Assembly: GCA_003167495.1 (NCBI GenBank)
Contig: PMSX01000087.1
Span: 1-37,143 of the forward strand
Length of the DNA: 37,143 nucleotides
Reading direction: 5' to 3'
Source: Bryobacterales bacterium
Lineage (GTDB): Bacteria; Acidobacteriota; Terriglobia; Bryobacterales; Bryobacteraceae
This document shows positions 9,872 through 16,419 of this stretch, in pieces. Position 1 is the stretch's first letter. Each line of letters begins with the position of its first letter. The position numbers and the translations under genes are program-made. The notes under the pieces were generated by a model. That model ran no database searches. It was given only the letters and a program-made list of their open reading frames with translations, and was not told the origin of the DNA.

Positions 9872-9998
9872 AAGGCATCGAAGCCGCCAATGAAGGCCGT
9901 GTTGTGCCCGAAGAAGAAGTTCGTAAACTCATCCCCCAGTGGATTTCAAAATTCTCTACACAGAATCGCCGTTTGGAAGCATTGTTCGCGCCTCGCAA
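9872..9998 (+). pseudogene. Remnant of an overlapping antitoxin/ParE-type toxin pair
   Basis: Immediately after repeat copy A, one frame reads QGIEAANEGRVVPEEEVRKL and then IPQWIS. This matches the C-terminal tail of many type II antitoxins (GI-x-A-x-x-G-x-V-V-P-x-E-E-V). A second frame opens at GTG 9939 and reads VDFKILYTESPFGSIV, which is like the N-terminus of ParE/RelE-type toxins (x-F-K-I-L-Y-T-E-S-A). Overlap of antitoxin end and toxin start is normal for these pairs. Everything before the antitoxin tail and after roughly 25 toxin residues is missing, so this is a decayed fragment between the repeat and the 3' end of glcD. Confidence 0.5.
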
Positions 9999-10011
9999 CT
10001 CGCTTTCAGAT

Positions 10012-11436
10012 CTACAGCATCATCTCCGGCTTCTGGCGGATCTCCCAGCATCCCTTACCTGTCGGTAGCAATTTCCCAGGGTTGAAACAACAAGCCGGAT
10101 CGAACAGCGTTTTAAAGTCTCTGATCAGATCCAGCGTTTCCTCGCTGAACAACTGGCTCATCAATTCCATTTTCTCCATACCCACGCCGTGTTCGCCGGT
10201 GATGGAGCCTCCCACTGAAATGCAATACTGCAAAATTTCTTCACCCGCCCGTTGGGCGCGCTTCAGATCGCCCTTCTTGCGCGGATCGAACGGCAGAATC
10301 GGATGCATGTTGCCGTCGCCGGCGTGGAAAACATTGCTGATGGGGATGTTGTGCTTCTTTCCAATTCGCTCAATCGCTTCCAGCGTGTCGGCCACTTTGG
10401 TGCGCGGCACAACGCCATCTTGCACGTAGTACGTCGGACTCACGCGGCCAATCGCACCGAACGCGTTTTTGCGGCCCTTCCAAAGAAGAAGGCGCTCTTC
10501 GTGGGTTTGGGCTACTCTCACCTCGGTGGCGCCACAGTCTCTGCAGATTTCGTCGATCTTGATCGTCTGCTCTTCCACGCTCTCCACCAAGCCCTCCACC
10601 TCAATCAGCAGAACAGCGGCGGCATCTTTGGGGTAGCCGGCATGCGTGGCGTCTTCCACCATGCGGATCATGGGGCCGTCCATCATTTCCAACGCCACAG
10701 GAACAATGCCTTTGGCTGTGAGCTTGGCCACTGTGTCGCCGGCTTGCCGCACGGTCTTGTAGACCGCGAGCATGGTTTGCACAGCTTCCTGCTTTTGCAT
10801 GAGCCTGACACCGATTTTCGTCACGAGCGCCATGGTGCCTTCCGAACCTGTGAGCAGGCCGATCATGTCGTAGCCGGGAATGTCCAACTCATTGCCGCCA
10901 AATTGCATGACAGTGGCGTCGGGAAGAACAACTTCCAGGCTCACAACGTGATTTGCAGTGACGCCGTGAGCCAAGGTATGCGGTCCGCCGGCATTCTCTG
11001 CCACGTTGCCGCCAATCGTGCACGCTTTCTGGCTCGAAGGATCGGGAGCGTAGAAGTATCCGAAGGCATCCACGGCGGTGGAGATGTCCAAGTTCACCAC
11101 GCCCGGTTCCACAATGGCGCGCTCGTTGGCGACGTCGATCTCAAGAATGCGGTTCATGCGTGCAAACGACACGATGATGCCGCCCGCGCGTGGAATGGCG
11201 CCGCCACTGAGCCCTGTGCCGGCGCCGCGACCCACCAGGGGGGCTCCATAATAACGGGCGATTTTGAGAATCGCCACCACGTCCGCAGTGCTCTGTGGGA
11301 ACACCACGACATCTGGCGAGGCCTTGTCGACACCAGCGTCATACGCGTAAAGCGCCAGATCGTACGGATCGTACAGGACCGCATTTTTGGCCAGCGCATC
11401 TTCAAGAGCCAGCGCTACATCCGGTATCGTTGACAT
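10012..11436 (-). CDS. glcD: FAD-linked glycolate/D-lactate oxidase subunit GlcD
   Basis: This 474-residue protein has the usual GlcD length. The FAD-binding type 4 domain spans about residues 40-220 and shows GRGAGTGLSGGA, APDPSSQKACTIGGNVAENAGG and LLTGSEGTMALVT. The C-terminal FAD-oxidase domain shows NVFHAGDGNMHP and GGSITGEHGVGMEK, which carry the metal and substrate residues. Enzymes of this family oxidise glycolate or D-2-hydroxy acids and pass electrons to the quinone pool, usually with GlcE and GlcF. Neither partner is visible in this window. A TlpA-like gene lies upstream, its stop 9 bp from this start, so the two are probably co-transcribed. Confidence 0.92.
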   Translation of the reverse strand: MSTIPDVALALEDALAKNAVLYDPYDLALYAYDAGVDKASPDVVVFPQSTADVVAILKIARYYGAPLVGRGAGTGLSGGAIPRAGGIIVSFARMNRILEIDVANERAIVEPGVVNLDISTAVDAFGYFYAPDPSSQKACTIGGNVAENAGGPHTLAHGVTANHVVSLEVVLPDATVMQFGGNELDIPGYDMIGLLTGSEGTMALVTKIGVRLMQKQEAVQTMLAVYKTVRQAGDTVAKLTAKGIVPVALEMMDGPMIRMVEDATHAGYPKDAAAVLLIEVEGLVESVEEQTIKIDEICRDCGATEVRVAQTHEERLLLWKGRKNAFGAIGRVSPTYYVQDGVVPRTKVADTLEAIERIGKKHNIPISNVFHAGDGNMHPILPFDPRKKGDLKRAQRAGEEILQYCISVGGSITGEHGVGMEKMELMSQLFSEETLDLIRDFKTLFDPACCFNPGKLLPTGKGCWEIRQKPEMML

Positions 11437-11445
11437 ACTTTCCTG

Positions 11446-11949
11446 CTACAGCAAACTTTCGACATAATGGGTGATATCGTCGGTAGTCCAATTCTCCGCG
11501 TTTCCGTATTTCTTTACTACTCGCCCGTCTTTGATCAAGTACGTCTCGGGATATTGGAATGTGCCGTATTCTGCACTGATGTCCGCGCTGGGATCGCGAG
11601 CCGTCGCAAAGGAGACCGGGATCTTTTCTAGAAAGGATTTGTATTTATCCGGATTCTTGTCCATGCTGATGGCAACAACCACGACGCCTTTGCCGGAGTA
11701 TTTCTGTTGGAAGACATTAAGCGATGGGATCTCCTGCACGCATGGCACGCACCAACTCGCCCAAAAATTGAGTACCAGCAACTTGCCGCCGAACGATTCG
11801 GGTGTTATCTTTTTGCCTTGATCGGTCGTAATAGTGAACGTAGGCGCTTGGCCACCCTCCTTGGCCGACGTATCACGTAAACTGACGATGATTAACCCAG
11901 CGAAAGCGAGGGTAAGCGTGCCTAAAAGGCCGATGAGTGCATTTTTCAT
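11446..11949 (-). CDS. TlpA/ResA-like thiol-disulfide oxidoreductase
   Basis: This 167-residue protein has an N-terminal signal anchor (about residues 4-24) and a thioredoxin fold. The redox motif WCVPC sits at residues 66-70 (Cys67 and Cys70) within NFWASWCVPCVQEIP, typical of membrane-tethered periplasmic TlpA/ResA proteins that reduce disulfides, for instance in cytochrome c maturation. The TlpA insert MDKNPDKYKSFL and the cis-Pro region QYPETYLI are present. It is upstream of and close to glcD. The physiological partner cannot be named; a role for the P460 cytochrome at the left edge would be speculation. Confidence 0.9.
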   Translation of the reverse strand: MKNALIGLLGTLTLAFAGLIIVSLRDTSAKEGGQAPTFTITTDQGKKITPESFGGKLLVLNFWASWCVPCVQEIPSLNVFQQKYSGKGVVVVAISMDKNPDKYKSFLEKIPVSFATARDPSADISAEYGTFQYPETYLIKDGRVVKKYGNAENWTTDDITHYVESLL

Positions 11950-12042
11950 GGTTGAGACGGCGTGAATCGTGGTCCGGAAACCCGAATCGCCCGGTAAATT
12001 ACAGTATCTAATGCCGGGCTGAGCGCATCCAAGGGCTAGCGA

Positions 12043-12462
12043 ATGTTAATCACCCGTAAGGCCGAGTTTTCAGCTTCCCATTTCTGTCGGGCCGTGTCGC
12101 TGAGTGACGATGAAAACCAAGCTCTCTTCGGTGAGGAAGCGCATCCCGGCGGTCACGGCCATAACTTTGTGGTCGAAGTCAGCGTCGAGGGCGAACCTGA
12201 CCCTATCACGGGCATGATAGTCGATCTGAAAGATCTGAAAGACATTCTGGAGCGGGTAATCGTCGGTCCCATGGATCATCGCTTCCTGAACTACGAAGTC
12301 GAGCCATTCGGCAAGGTCGTTCCCACCACGGCCAATATCGCCTTGGAAATCTGGCGGCGCTTGGAGAAGCAATTTCACTCCGCGCGCTTTCGCCTCGCGC
12401 GTGTTCGTCTTTTCGAAACGCCCGATCTCTATGTGGATGTCGTGCAGCCGGCCCAAATATGA
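12043..12462 (+). CDS. 6-pyruvoyl-tetrahydropterin synthase/QueD-family protein, Glu-type (PTPS-III-like)
   Basis: This 139-residue protein has the standard length for a single PTPS/QueD domain. Zinc ligands His13 (FSASH), His38 and His40 (GHGH) are present, as are the Asp78-His79 pair (MDHRFLN) and the pterin-anchoring Glu125 (LFETP). The position of the catalytic Cys is Glu32 (FGEEAHPGGHGH). Replacement of that Cys by Glu is the hallmark of PTPS-III enzymes, which convert dihydroneopterin triphosphate to 6-hydroxymethyl-dihydropterin and so bypass FolB in folate synthesis. The downstream PTPS starts 4 nt before this stop and folE follows, so the three genes are translationally coupled. The alternative is a non-folate pterin function together with the second PTPS. 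Confidence 0.88.
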   Translation: MLITRKAEFSASHFCRAVSLSDDENQALFGEEAHPGGHGHNFVVEVSVEGEPDPITGMIVDLKDLKDILERVIVGPMDHRFLNYEVEPFGKVVPTTANIALEIWRRLEKQFHSARFRLARVRLFETPDLYVDVVQPAQI

Positions 12463-12941
12463 TCTCTTTGACGCGCCGTTATCATTTTTCGGCTTCGCAC
12501 CGGCTGTCCACGCCGCACTTAAGCGACGCTGAGAACGCGCGGCTCTATGGTAAGTGCAATAACCCATTCGGCCACGGCCACGATTATGTATTGGAAATTA
12601 CCGTCTCGGGCGAACTGAATCCAGCTAGCGGATTACTGGTGCCGCTGGCGCGGCTCGATCGTTTTGTCCGCGAAAAGATTCTGCACCTCTTCGCTTACCG
12701 CAACATCAACGTTGATGTGCCCCAATTCGCCAACTTAGTGCCGACTACTGAGAATATGGTTCAGGTCATCGGCGATCTGGTGTGCGATAACTGGGCGGAG
12801 TCTTTTGGAGATCTGCGAATCCGCGCGTCAAGAATTCACGTACAGGAAACAGACCGCAACGGATGCGAATTGCTTCTACCCGCGCCGGAGCTTGCACCCC
12901 CATCCGCCCAGCGGATTGAAAGTGTGATGATTCATGCCTAG
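12459..12941 (+). CDS. PTPS/QueD-family protein, Cys-type but lacking the Asp-His pair
   Basis: This 160-residue protein starts at ATG 12459 inside an ATGA overlap with the first PTPS. Zinc ligands His14 (FSASH), His39 and His41 (GHGH), the catalytic Cys33 ([12 protein letters not shown], identical in layout to animal PTPS) and the anchoring Glu130 (VQETD) are kept. The Asp-His dyad expected before the R/K-N-I/L-x-x-D-V-P segment is Ala79-Tyr80 ([11 protein letters not shown]). In animal PTPS, Asp88-His89 activate Cys42 from a neighbouring subunit, so loss of the pair is striking. The usual V-x-D segment is also changed (LLVPLARLD). It could be a specialised enzyme, a regulatory subunit, or one half of a mixed oligomer with the preceding protein. 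Confidence 0.85.
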   Translation: MISLTRRYHFSASHRLSTPHLSDAENARLYGKCNNPFGHGHDYVLEITVSGELNPASGLLVPLARLDRFVREKILHLFAYRNINVDVPQFANLVPTTENMVQVIGDLVCDNWAESFGDLRIRASRIHVQETDRNGCELLLPAPELAPPSAQRIESVMIHA

Positions 12942-13563
12942 GAATAAAGCCACTGCCAAAATTGTAAAGTCTCCCGGCGAATTGATTGAGATGACCCCGA
13001 CACCCGCGCCGGGTTCCATTGCCGCGCACATGGAGAGCGTTATCCGGCAATTGGGCGAAGACCCCACCCGCGACGGTCTTGTCAACACGCCGCAACGCAT
13101 TGAGAAAGCTCTGCGCTATCTCACGAGCGGCTATCAGGCCGACCCGCGGAAGATTGTCAACGGCGCGTTGTTCGAAGTCGAGTACGATGAAGTGGTTATC
13201 GTCCGCGACATCGAGTTTTTCAGCATGTGCGAGCATCATATGCTGCCGTTTTATGGCAAAGTGCACGTTGCTTATCTGCCGAACAAGAAAGTGATCGGCC
13301 TTAGTAAAATACCTCGGCTGGTGGACGCGTTCGCGCGCCGTCTGCAGATTCAGGAACGCCTGACGCAGCAGATAGCTCAAACCATTCAATCACTTATTGC
13401 TCCGAAAGGCGTTGCCGTCGTTTGCCAAGCCCGCCATTTCTGCATGATGATGCGCGGCGTGGAAAAACAACATTCCGACGCTGTTACCAGCGCCATGCTA
13501 GGGGCCTTTCGCGAGCACAAGGAAACCCGCGACGAAGTACTTGCCCTGATGAATCATCGTTAG
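12934..13563 (+). CDS. folE: GTP cyclohydrolase I FolE
   Basis: This 209-residue protein overlaps the second PTPS by 8 bp. GTP cyclohydrolase I opens GTP to 7,8-dihydroneopterin triphosphate, the entry point to folate, biopterin and queuosine-type pterins. The zinc site is visible as MCEHHMLPF (Cys99, His102) and the later [11 protein letters not shown] segment. [23 protein letters not shown] and TSAMLGAF are also typical. The HSD after the MRGVEK segment replaces the more common N/G-S-x of this loop. About the first 25 residues are a variable extension. Position after two PTPS genes means its product should be the substrate of their proteins. Confidence 0.96.
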   Translation: MPRNKATAKIVKSPGELIEMTPTPAPGSIAAHMESVIRQLGEDPTRDGLVNTPQRIEKALRYLTSGYQADPRKIVNGALFEVEYDEVVIVRDIEFFSMCEHHMLPFYGKVHVAYLPNKKVIGLSKIPRLVDAFARRLQIQERLTQQIAQTIQSLIAPKGVAVVCQARHFCMMMRGVEKQHSDAVTSAMLGAFREHKETRDEVLALMNHR

Positions 13564-13611
13564 GAGCCGCCTACTAGTAGTTTGTGGCTCATACCGTGTT
13601 AGCATCTGGTC

Positions 13612-13989
13612 ATGAGCGACCAAAGCCGTCTTTTTGACGCCGGTCCGGATCCGTTCGGCCGCGTGTGGAGGGTTCAGTTCCGCTGGCTCCAGACAGGCAT
13701 TTCCATTCGCCACGCCGACACTGTCGACGTCAAGTTTTTTATTACGCCCGATGGCGGCGAGCCGCAAGAAAAAGTAGTGGCTATGCCGCACCCGGTTTTG
13801 CTAAATATTGCCAGGGAAGGCAATCGCAAGCTTTCAGATCCGTTCTGCATGCGCTTAGCGGCTGCCCATTTAAAGCACATGATCGAGACCTCGGAGGATA
13901 TGGATAAGACGTTGGTTACGGTGTCCGCCAAGGAACTGCTGGCCTATGACCGCCAGCTGCATTCTACTTCCTACTCGAAACATCGCTAA
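13612..13989 (+). CDS. Conserved hypothetical protein (125 aa)
   Basis: The product is a 125-residue soluble protein with no signal peptide, membrane segment or recognisable motif. The N-terminal half is predicted beta-rich (RVWRVQFRWLQTGISIRHAD, then VDVKFFIT), and the C-terminal half is helical with MRLAAAHLKHMIETSEDMDK. I recognise the general type as an acidobacterial conserved protein but know no function. It is 48 bp downstream of folE on the same strand and could be read from the same transcript. That position alone is not good evidence for a pterin role. Confidence 0.7.
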   Translation: MSDQSRLFDAGPDPFGRVWRVQFRWLQTGISIRHADTVDVKFFITPDGGEPQEKVVAMPHPVLLNIAREGNRKLSDPFCMRLAAAHLKHMIETSEDMDKTLVTVSAKELLAYDRQLHSTSYSKHR

Positions 13990-14087
13990 GCCGCAGCAAA
14001 ATACACACTGGTATAACGGTCATTCCCGTGTTAAGAATAAAGTTTCACCCTGCGCTTTAACTCTGAGCTCATGAGGTTTAAATTTCT

Positions 14088-14327
14088 ATGGTCAGTTGCC
14101 CAAAATGCGATTCTGCGATCGATGTGGAAGAAGAAGAGCTGGACGAAGGTGATGTTCTCTCTTGCGATGAGTGTGGAGCTTCTCTGACCGTCGCCAGCGT
14201 GAATCCCGTCGAACTTGGTTTGGAAGATGAAGAGGACGAGGACGACGACGATTTCGACTACGACGAAGACGAGGACGAAGAGGACGAGGACGAAGACGAC
14301 GAGCAAGAAGAGGAGGAGTGGCATTAG
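14088..14327 (+). CDS. LysW-like zinc-ribbon protein with a long acidic tail (79 aa)
   Basis: The N-terminal half is a small zinc ribbon with Cys4/Cys7 (CPKC) and Cys26/Cys29 (CDEC), followed by SVNPVEL, which resembles the L-D-P-V/L-E-L segment of LysW-type amino-carrier proteins. LysW ends in EDWGE, with the terminal Glu as attachment site. This protein instead continues for about 30 residues of almost pure Asp/Glu and ends EEEEWH. No lysX, lysZ or argX homologue is in the window, so a carrier function is unproven; it may be a related acidic zinc ribbon of unknown function. A GAGG precedes ATG 14088. The stop overlaps the start of the next gene. Confidence 0.75.
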   Translation: MVSCPKCDSAIDVEEEELDEGDVLSCDECGASLTVASVNPVELGLEDEEDEDDDDFDYDEDEDEEDEDEDDEQEEEEWH

Positions 14328-14767
14328 CCGCGCTTCAGCGTGGCTGGCGGGCTAGCGTGCGACTCTATTTGGCCTTGGTACTGGTTTGGGCCGTTTGCCC
14401 GGTGAGCGGTGCGGCTGGCCAGCGTGCTGCTGGCCAAGGTGGTGCAACCCCAGCCTCCCGAACGATTGAAGGCTCGGTTCTCAATCGCGCGGGCCATCCG
14501 GTGCCCGGAGCTGTCGTTCTCCTCGAAGACTTGAAGAGCCTCCAGGTCCGTTCATACATCGTACAGGAGGACGGGAAGTTCCGGTTTCGCGGACTTAGCT
14601 CCGACGCCAACTACCAATTGCTCGCGCGCTTTAAGGGCCTGGCGAGCAGCACCAAGACCGTCAGCATATTCGAAAGCCATCCTTCCGTTGTTGTGAACCT
14701 TACGCTTTCAGACAAACCAAAACACTCCGCGCCGCCGGCCAATCAACCGCCAGGAAATTCACCATGA
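14318..14767 (+). CDS. Secreted carboxypeptidase-regulatory-like protein (149 aa)
   Basis: GTG 14318 overlaps the end of the LysW-like gene, using the GAGG-rich acidic codons upstream as ribosome-binding site. An alternative GTG at 14357 would give a more compact signal peptide. The first about 33 residues form a signal peptide (RLYLALVLVWAVCPVSGAAG). Residues about 48-130 are one CarboxypepD_reg beta-sandwich (TIEGSVLNRAGHPVPGAVVLL, then EDGKFRFRGL and ANYQLLARFKG), a domain common in exported acidobacterial proteins. The C-terminal tail is Pro/Asn-rich. It probably acts outside the cytoplasm as a binding or structural domain. It overlaps eda by 4 bp. Confidence 0.75.
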   Translation: MALAALQRGWRASVRLYLALVLVWAVCPVSGAAGQRAAGQGGATPASRTIEGSVLNRAGHPVPGAVVLLEDLKSLQVRSYIVQEDGKFRFRGLSSDANYQLLARFKGLASSTKTVSIFESHPSVVVNLTLSDKPKHSAPPANQPPGNSP

Positions 14768-15414
14768 CCCATTCGGAAATCATTCAAAAAATCAAGAAGC
14801 TGGCGGTCGTGCCTATTGTGCGAACGCCCGACAAAAAAAGCGCTCTCGCCGCTGTGGAAGCGGTGCTGGCCGGTGGCATTAATTGCGTGGAAATCACCAT
14901 GACGGTGGACAACGCCTTAAAGGCCATTGAGGCGATCGCCGACCGCCACGGCGACAACATACTGCTGGGCGCGGGGACAGTTCTGGACCCGGAAACGGCA
15001 CGTTCCTGCATGCTGGCCGGCGCGCAGTTTTTCGTCACGCCCAGCCTCAACCACAAGACGATCGAAATGGCTCGACGCTACAGCCGGCCGATCTTTCCGG
15101 GTGGTCTCACTCCTACCGAGATCCTGACGGCCTGGGAGGCCGGTGCTGACGGCGTCAAAGTTTTTCCGTGCAGCGCCGTAGGCGGCGCCAAGTACATCAA
15201 AGCGGTAAAGGCGCCTTTTCCACAGATTGATTTGATCCCTACGGGCGGCGTGAACCTGGAAACCATCGCCGATTTTCTGGCGGCTGGCTCAAGCGCTGTC
15301 GGCATTGGGAGCGAGTTGATTGATGGCCAATCGGTGGCCAGCGGGAATTACGACGCGGTTACCGATCGCGCGTGCAAGTTTTGCGAGATTGTAGCGATGA
15401 TTAGACCGCAGTGA
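14764..15414 (+). CDS. KDPG/KHG-type aldolase (Eda family)
   Basis: This 216-residue protein has standard Eda length. The family cleaves 2-keto-3-deoxy-6-phosphogluconate or 4-hydroxy-2-oxoglutarate through a Schiff base. The Schiff-base Lys is Lys132 (GVKVFPC), the catalytic Glu is Glu43 (CVEITM), and the phosphate-binding PTGGV loop is present near residue 160. Thr47 occupies the position of E. coli Eda Arg49, which contacts the substrate carboxylate. Many Eda-like proteins with unassigned substrates share that change, so KDPG specificity should not be assumed. Start ATG 14764 overlaps the upstream stop (ATGA). No edd (6-phosphogluconate dehydratase) is adjacent. Confidence 0.88.
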   Translation: MTHSEIIQKIKKLAVVPIVRTPDKKSALAAVEAVLAGGINCVEITMTVDNALKAIEAIADRHGDNILLGAGTVLDPETARSCMLAGAQFFVTPSLNHKTIEMARRYSRPIFPGGLTPTEILTAWEAGADGVKVFPCSAVGGAKYIKAVKAPFPQIDLIPTGGVNLETIADFLAAGSSAVGIGSELIDGQSVASGNYDAVTDRACKFCEIVAMIRPQ

Positions 15415-15445
15415 GCGGACGACCGATCTGAAATCGCCGTTGTTT

Positions 15446-15467
15446 GTGTATACAATAGTGCATATAC
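15446..15467. promoter_or_regulatory. Possible operator: repeated GTG(CA)TATAC upstream of brnT
   Basis: GTGTATAC (15446-15453) and GTGCATATAC (15458-15467) lie 12 bp apart just upstream of the brnT coding sequence, in an AT-rich pocket. BrnA is known to repress its own promoter by binding short repeats, so these are candidate operator half-sites. Sequence alone does not prove this. Confidence 0.3.
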
Positions 15468-15513
15468 CAACTTTCAGTTCGAATGGGACGAAAACAAGAA
15501 TCGCAGCAATCAA

Positions 15514-15768
15514 ATGAAACACGGATTAAGCTTTGAAGTCGCGATCCGCGCATTCGACGATCCTGCCGCAGCGTTCGAATTCAACAGCACTGTGGGCAAC
15601 GAAGATCGCCAGCAGGTTATGGGGCGCATCGACGGCAGTGTGCTGATTGTTCTCGCTGTTTACACGATCAAGCAGGGGCAAAACGATGGCCAAGAAATCT
15701 ACCGTATCATCTCCGCAAGAAAAGCTAGTCCGAGCGAGCGCGAGCGCTATGCGGAAGCCGCTCACTAA
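15514..15768 (+). CDS. brnT: BrnT-family toxin, apparently lacking its N-terminal start
   Basis: BrnT is a RelE-fold ribonuclease toxin. The first usable start in frame is ATG 15514 (MKHGLSFEVAIRAFDD), giving 84 residues. The conserved BrnT N-terminus FEWDENKNRSNQ is encoded just upstream in the same frame (15478-15513), but no ATG, GTG or TTG precedes it back to about 15420. Intact family members begin M-x-F-E-W-D-x-x-K. Downstream features are normal: hydrophobic VLIVLAVYT and the C-terminal YRIISARKASPSERERY. Either the toxin starts late and lacks its first strand, or the original start codon has mutated (TTT at 15472-15474 is where one would expect it). It overlaps brnA by 83 bp. Confidence 0.7.
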   Translation: MKHGLSFEVAIRAFDDPAAAFEFNSTVGNEDRQQVMGRIDGSVLIVLAVYTIKQGQNDGQEIYRIISARKASPSERERYAEAAH

Positions 15769-15988
15769 GAAACAACGCCAGGAGATTGAAGCGTTAGCCG
15801 CAAAACCCGACTCCGAGATCGATTTTTCCGACATACCGGAGACCGTTGGCACTCTCTATAAGCCAATCAAGCGCGCGATCAGCTTGCGGGTCGACGCCGA
15901 CGTGCTCGCGTGGTTGCAGTCGACGCCGGGTTACCAGACGCGCATTAATCAACTGTTGCGCCAAGCGATGCGCCAAGGAGCAAAGTAA
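15686..15988 (+). CDS. brnA: BrnA-family antitoxin
   Basis: ATG 15686 follows an AGGGG about 10 nt upstream and gives 100 residues (MAKKSTVSSPQEKL). An earlier in-frame start at 15647 is less likely. The region from FSDIPE (about residues 60-65) through ISLRVDADVLAWLQ and YQTRINQLLRQAM is the ribbon-helix-helix DNA-binding domain of BrnA antitoxins. BrnA neutralises BrnT and represses the operon. The gene overlaps the end of brnT in the order typical of this system, toxin first. Its stop is directly adjacent to the stop of the convergent rhodanese gene. Confidence 0.88.
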   Translation: MAKKSTVSSPQEKLVRASASAMRKPLTKKQRQEIEALAAKPDSEIDFSDIPETVGTLYKPIKRAISLRVDADVLAWLQSTPGYQTRINQLLRQAMRQGAK

Positions 15989-16324
15989 TCAGTATCGCGG
16001 CACACTCGCGTCCACTTCCCAGCTCCAACGATCGATCCCACCCGCTACGCTGTAGCAGTTCTCTATGCCCTGCGCGCGCAGCCACATTGTCACCTGCAGG
16101 CTCCGCACTCCGTGATGGCACAGAATCAGCAAATCGCCGGAATCCGCCAAACCCTCCAGTTTTTGCAATTCAGCCGGCACCGAATCCATGGGAATCAATT
16201 CGGCGCCTTCAATGTGCGCCAAGGCAAACTCCGCCGGCTCACGCACGTCTATCAAAGTGGCTTGTTTTCTATCAGTTAGCAGATCTTTGGCGGCCTGCGG
16301 CGTGACTTCGTAAGGAGAGGCCAT
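15989..16324 (-). CDS. Single-domain rhodanese-like sulfurtransferase
   Basis: I start at ATG 16324 (MASPYEVTPQAAKDLL), giving 111 residues, the size of one rhodanese domain. An in-frame start at 16363 adds 13 unlikely residues. Key features are LIDVREPAEFALAHIEGAEL and the active-site loop CHHGVRS with catalytic Cys69. It should be a cytoplasmic sulfur carrier or thiosulfate sulfurtransferase. The physiological donor and acceptor are not evident from neighbours, because the gene is flanked by brnA and the ATP-grasp-like gene on the opposite strand. Confidence 0.9.
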   Translation of the reverse strand: MASPYEVTPQAAKDLLTDRKQATLIDVREPAEFALAHIEGAELIPMDSVPAELQKLEGLADSGDLLILCHHGVRSLQVTMWLRAQGIENCYSVAGGIDRWSWEVDASVPRY

Positions 16325-16419
16325 ATGCCCTATTAACGCACGATCTTGGCCAGGAAGACGCAAACATGGCCGAAAATTTGACTTAGCATGTCATACTAAC
16401 TACCTTAGAAATCAAGTCT

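Noticed and set aside
10252..11433. Long plus-strand frame (393 residues) opposite glcD
   Set aside because: Complement of a highly conserved enzyme gene with a biased, domain-free product.
15514..15768. Treating brnT as a fully intact toxin
   Set aside because: The conserved first strand lies upstream of every canonical start, so I report it as apparently truncated.
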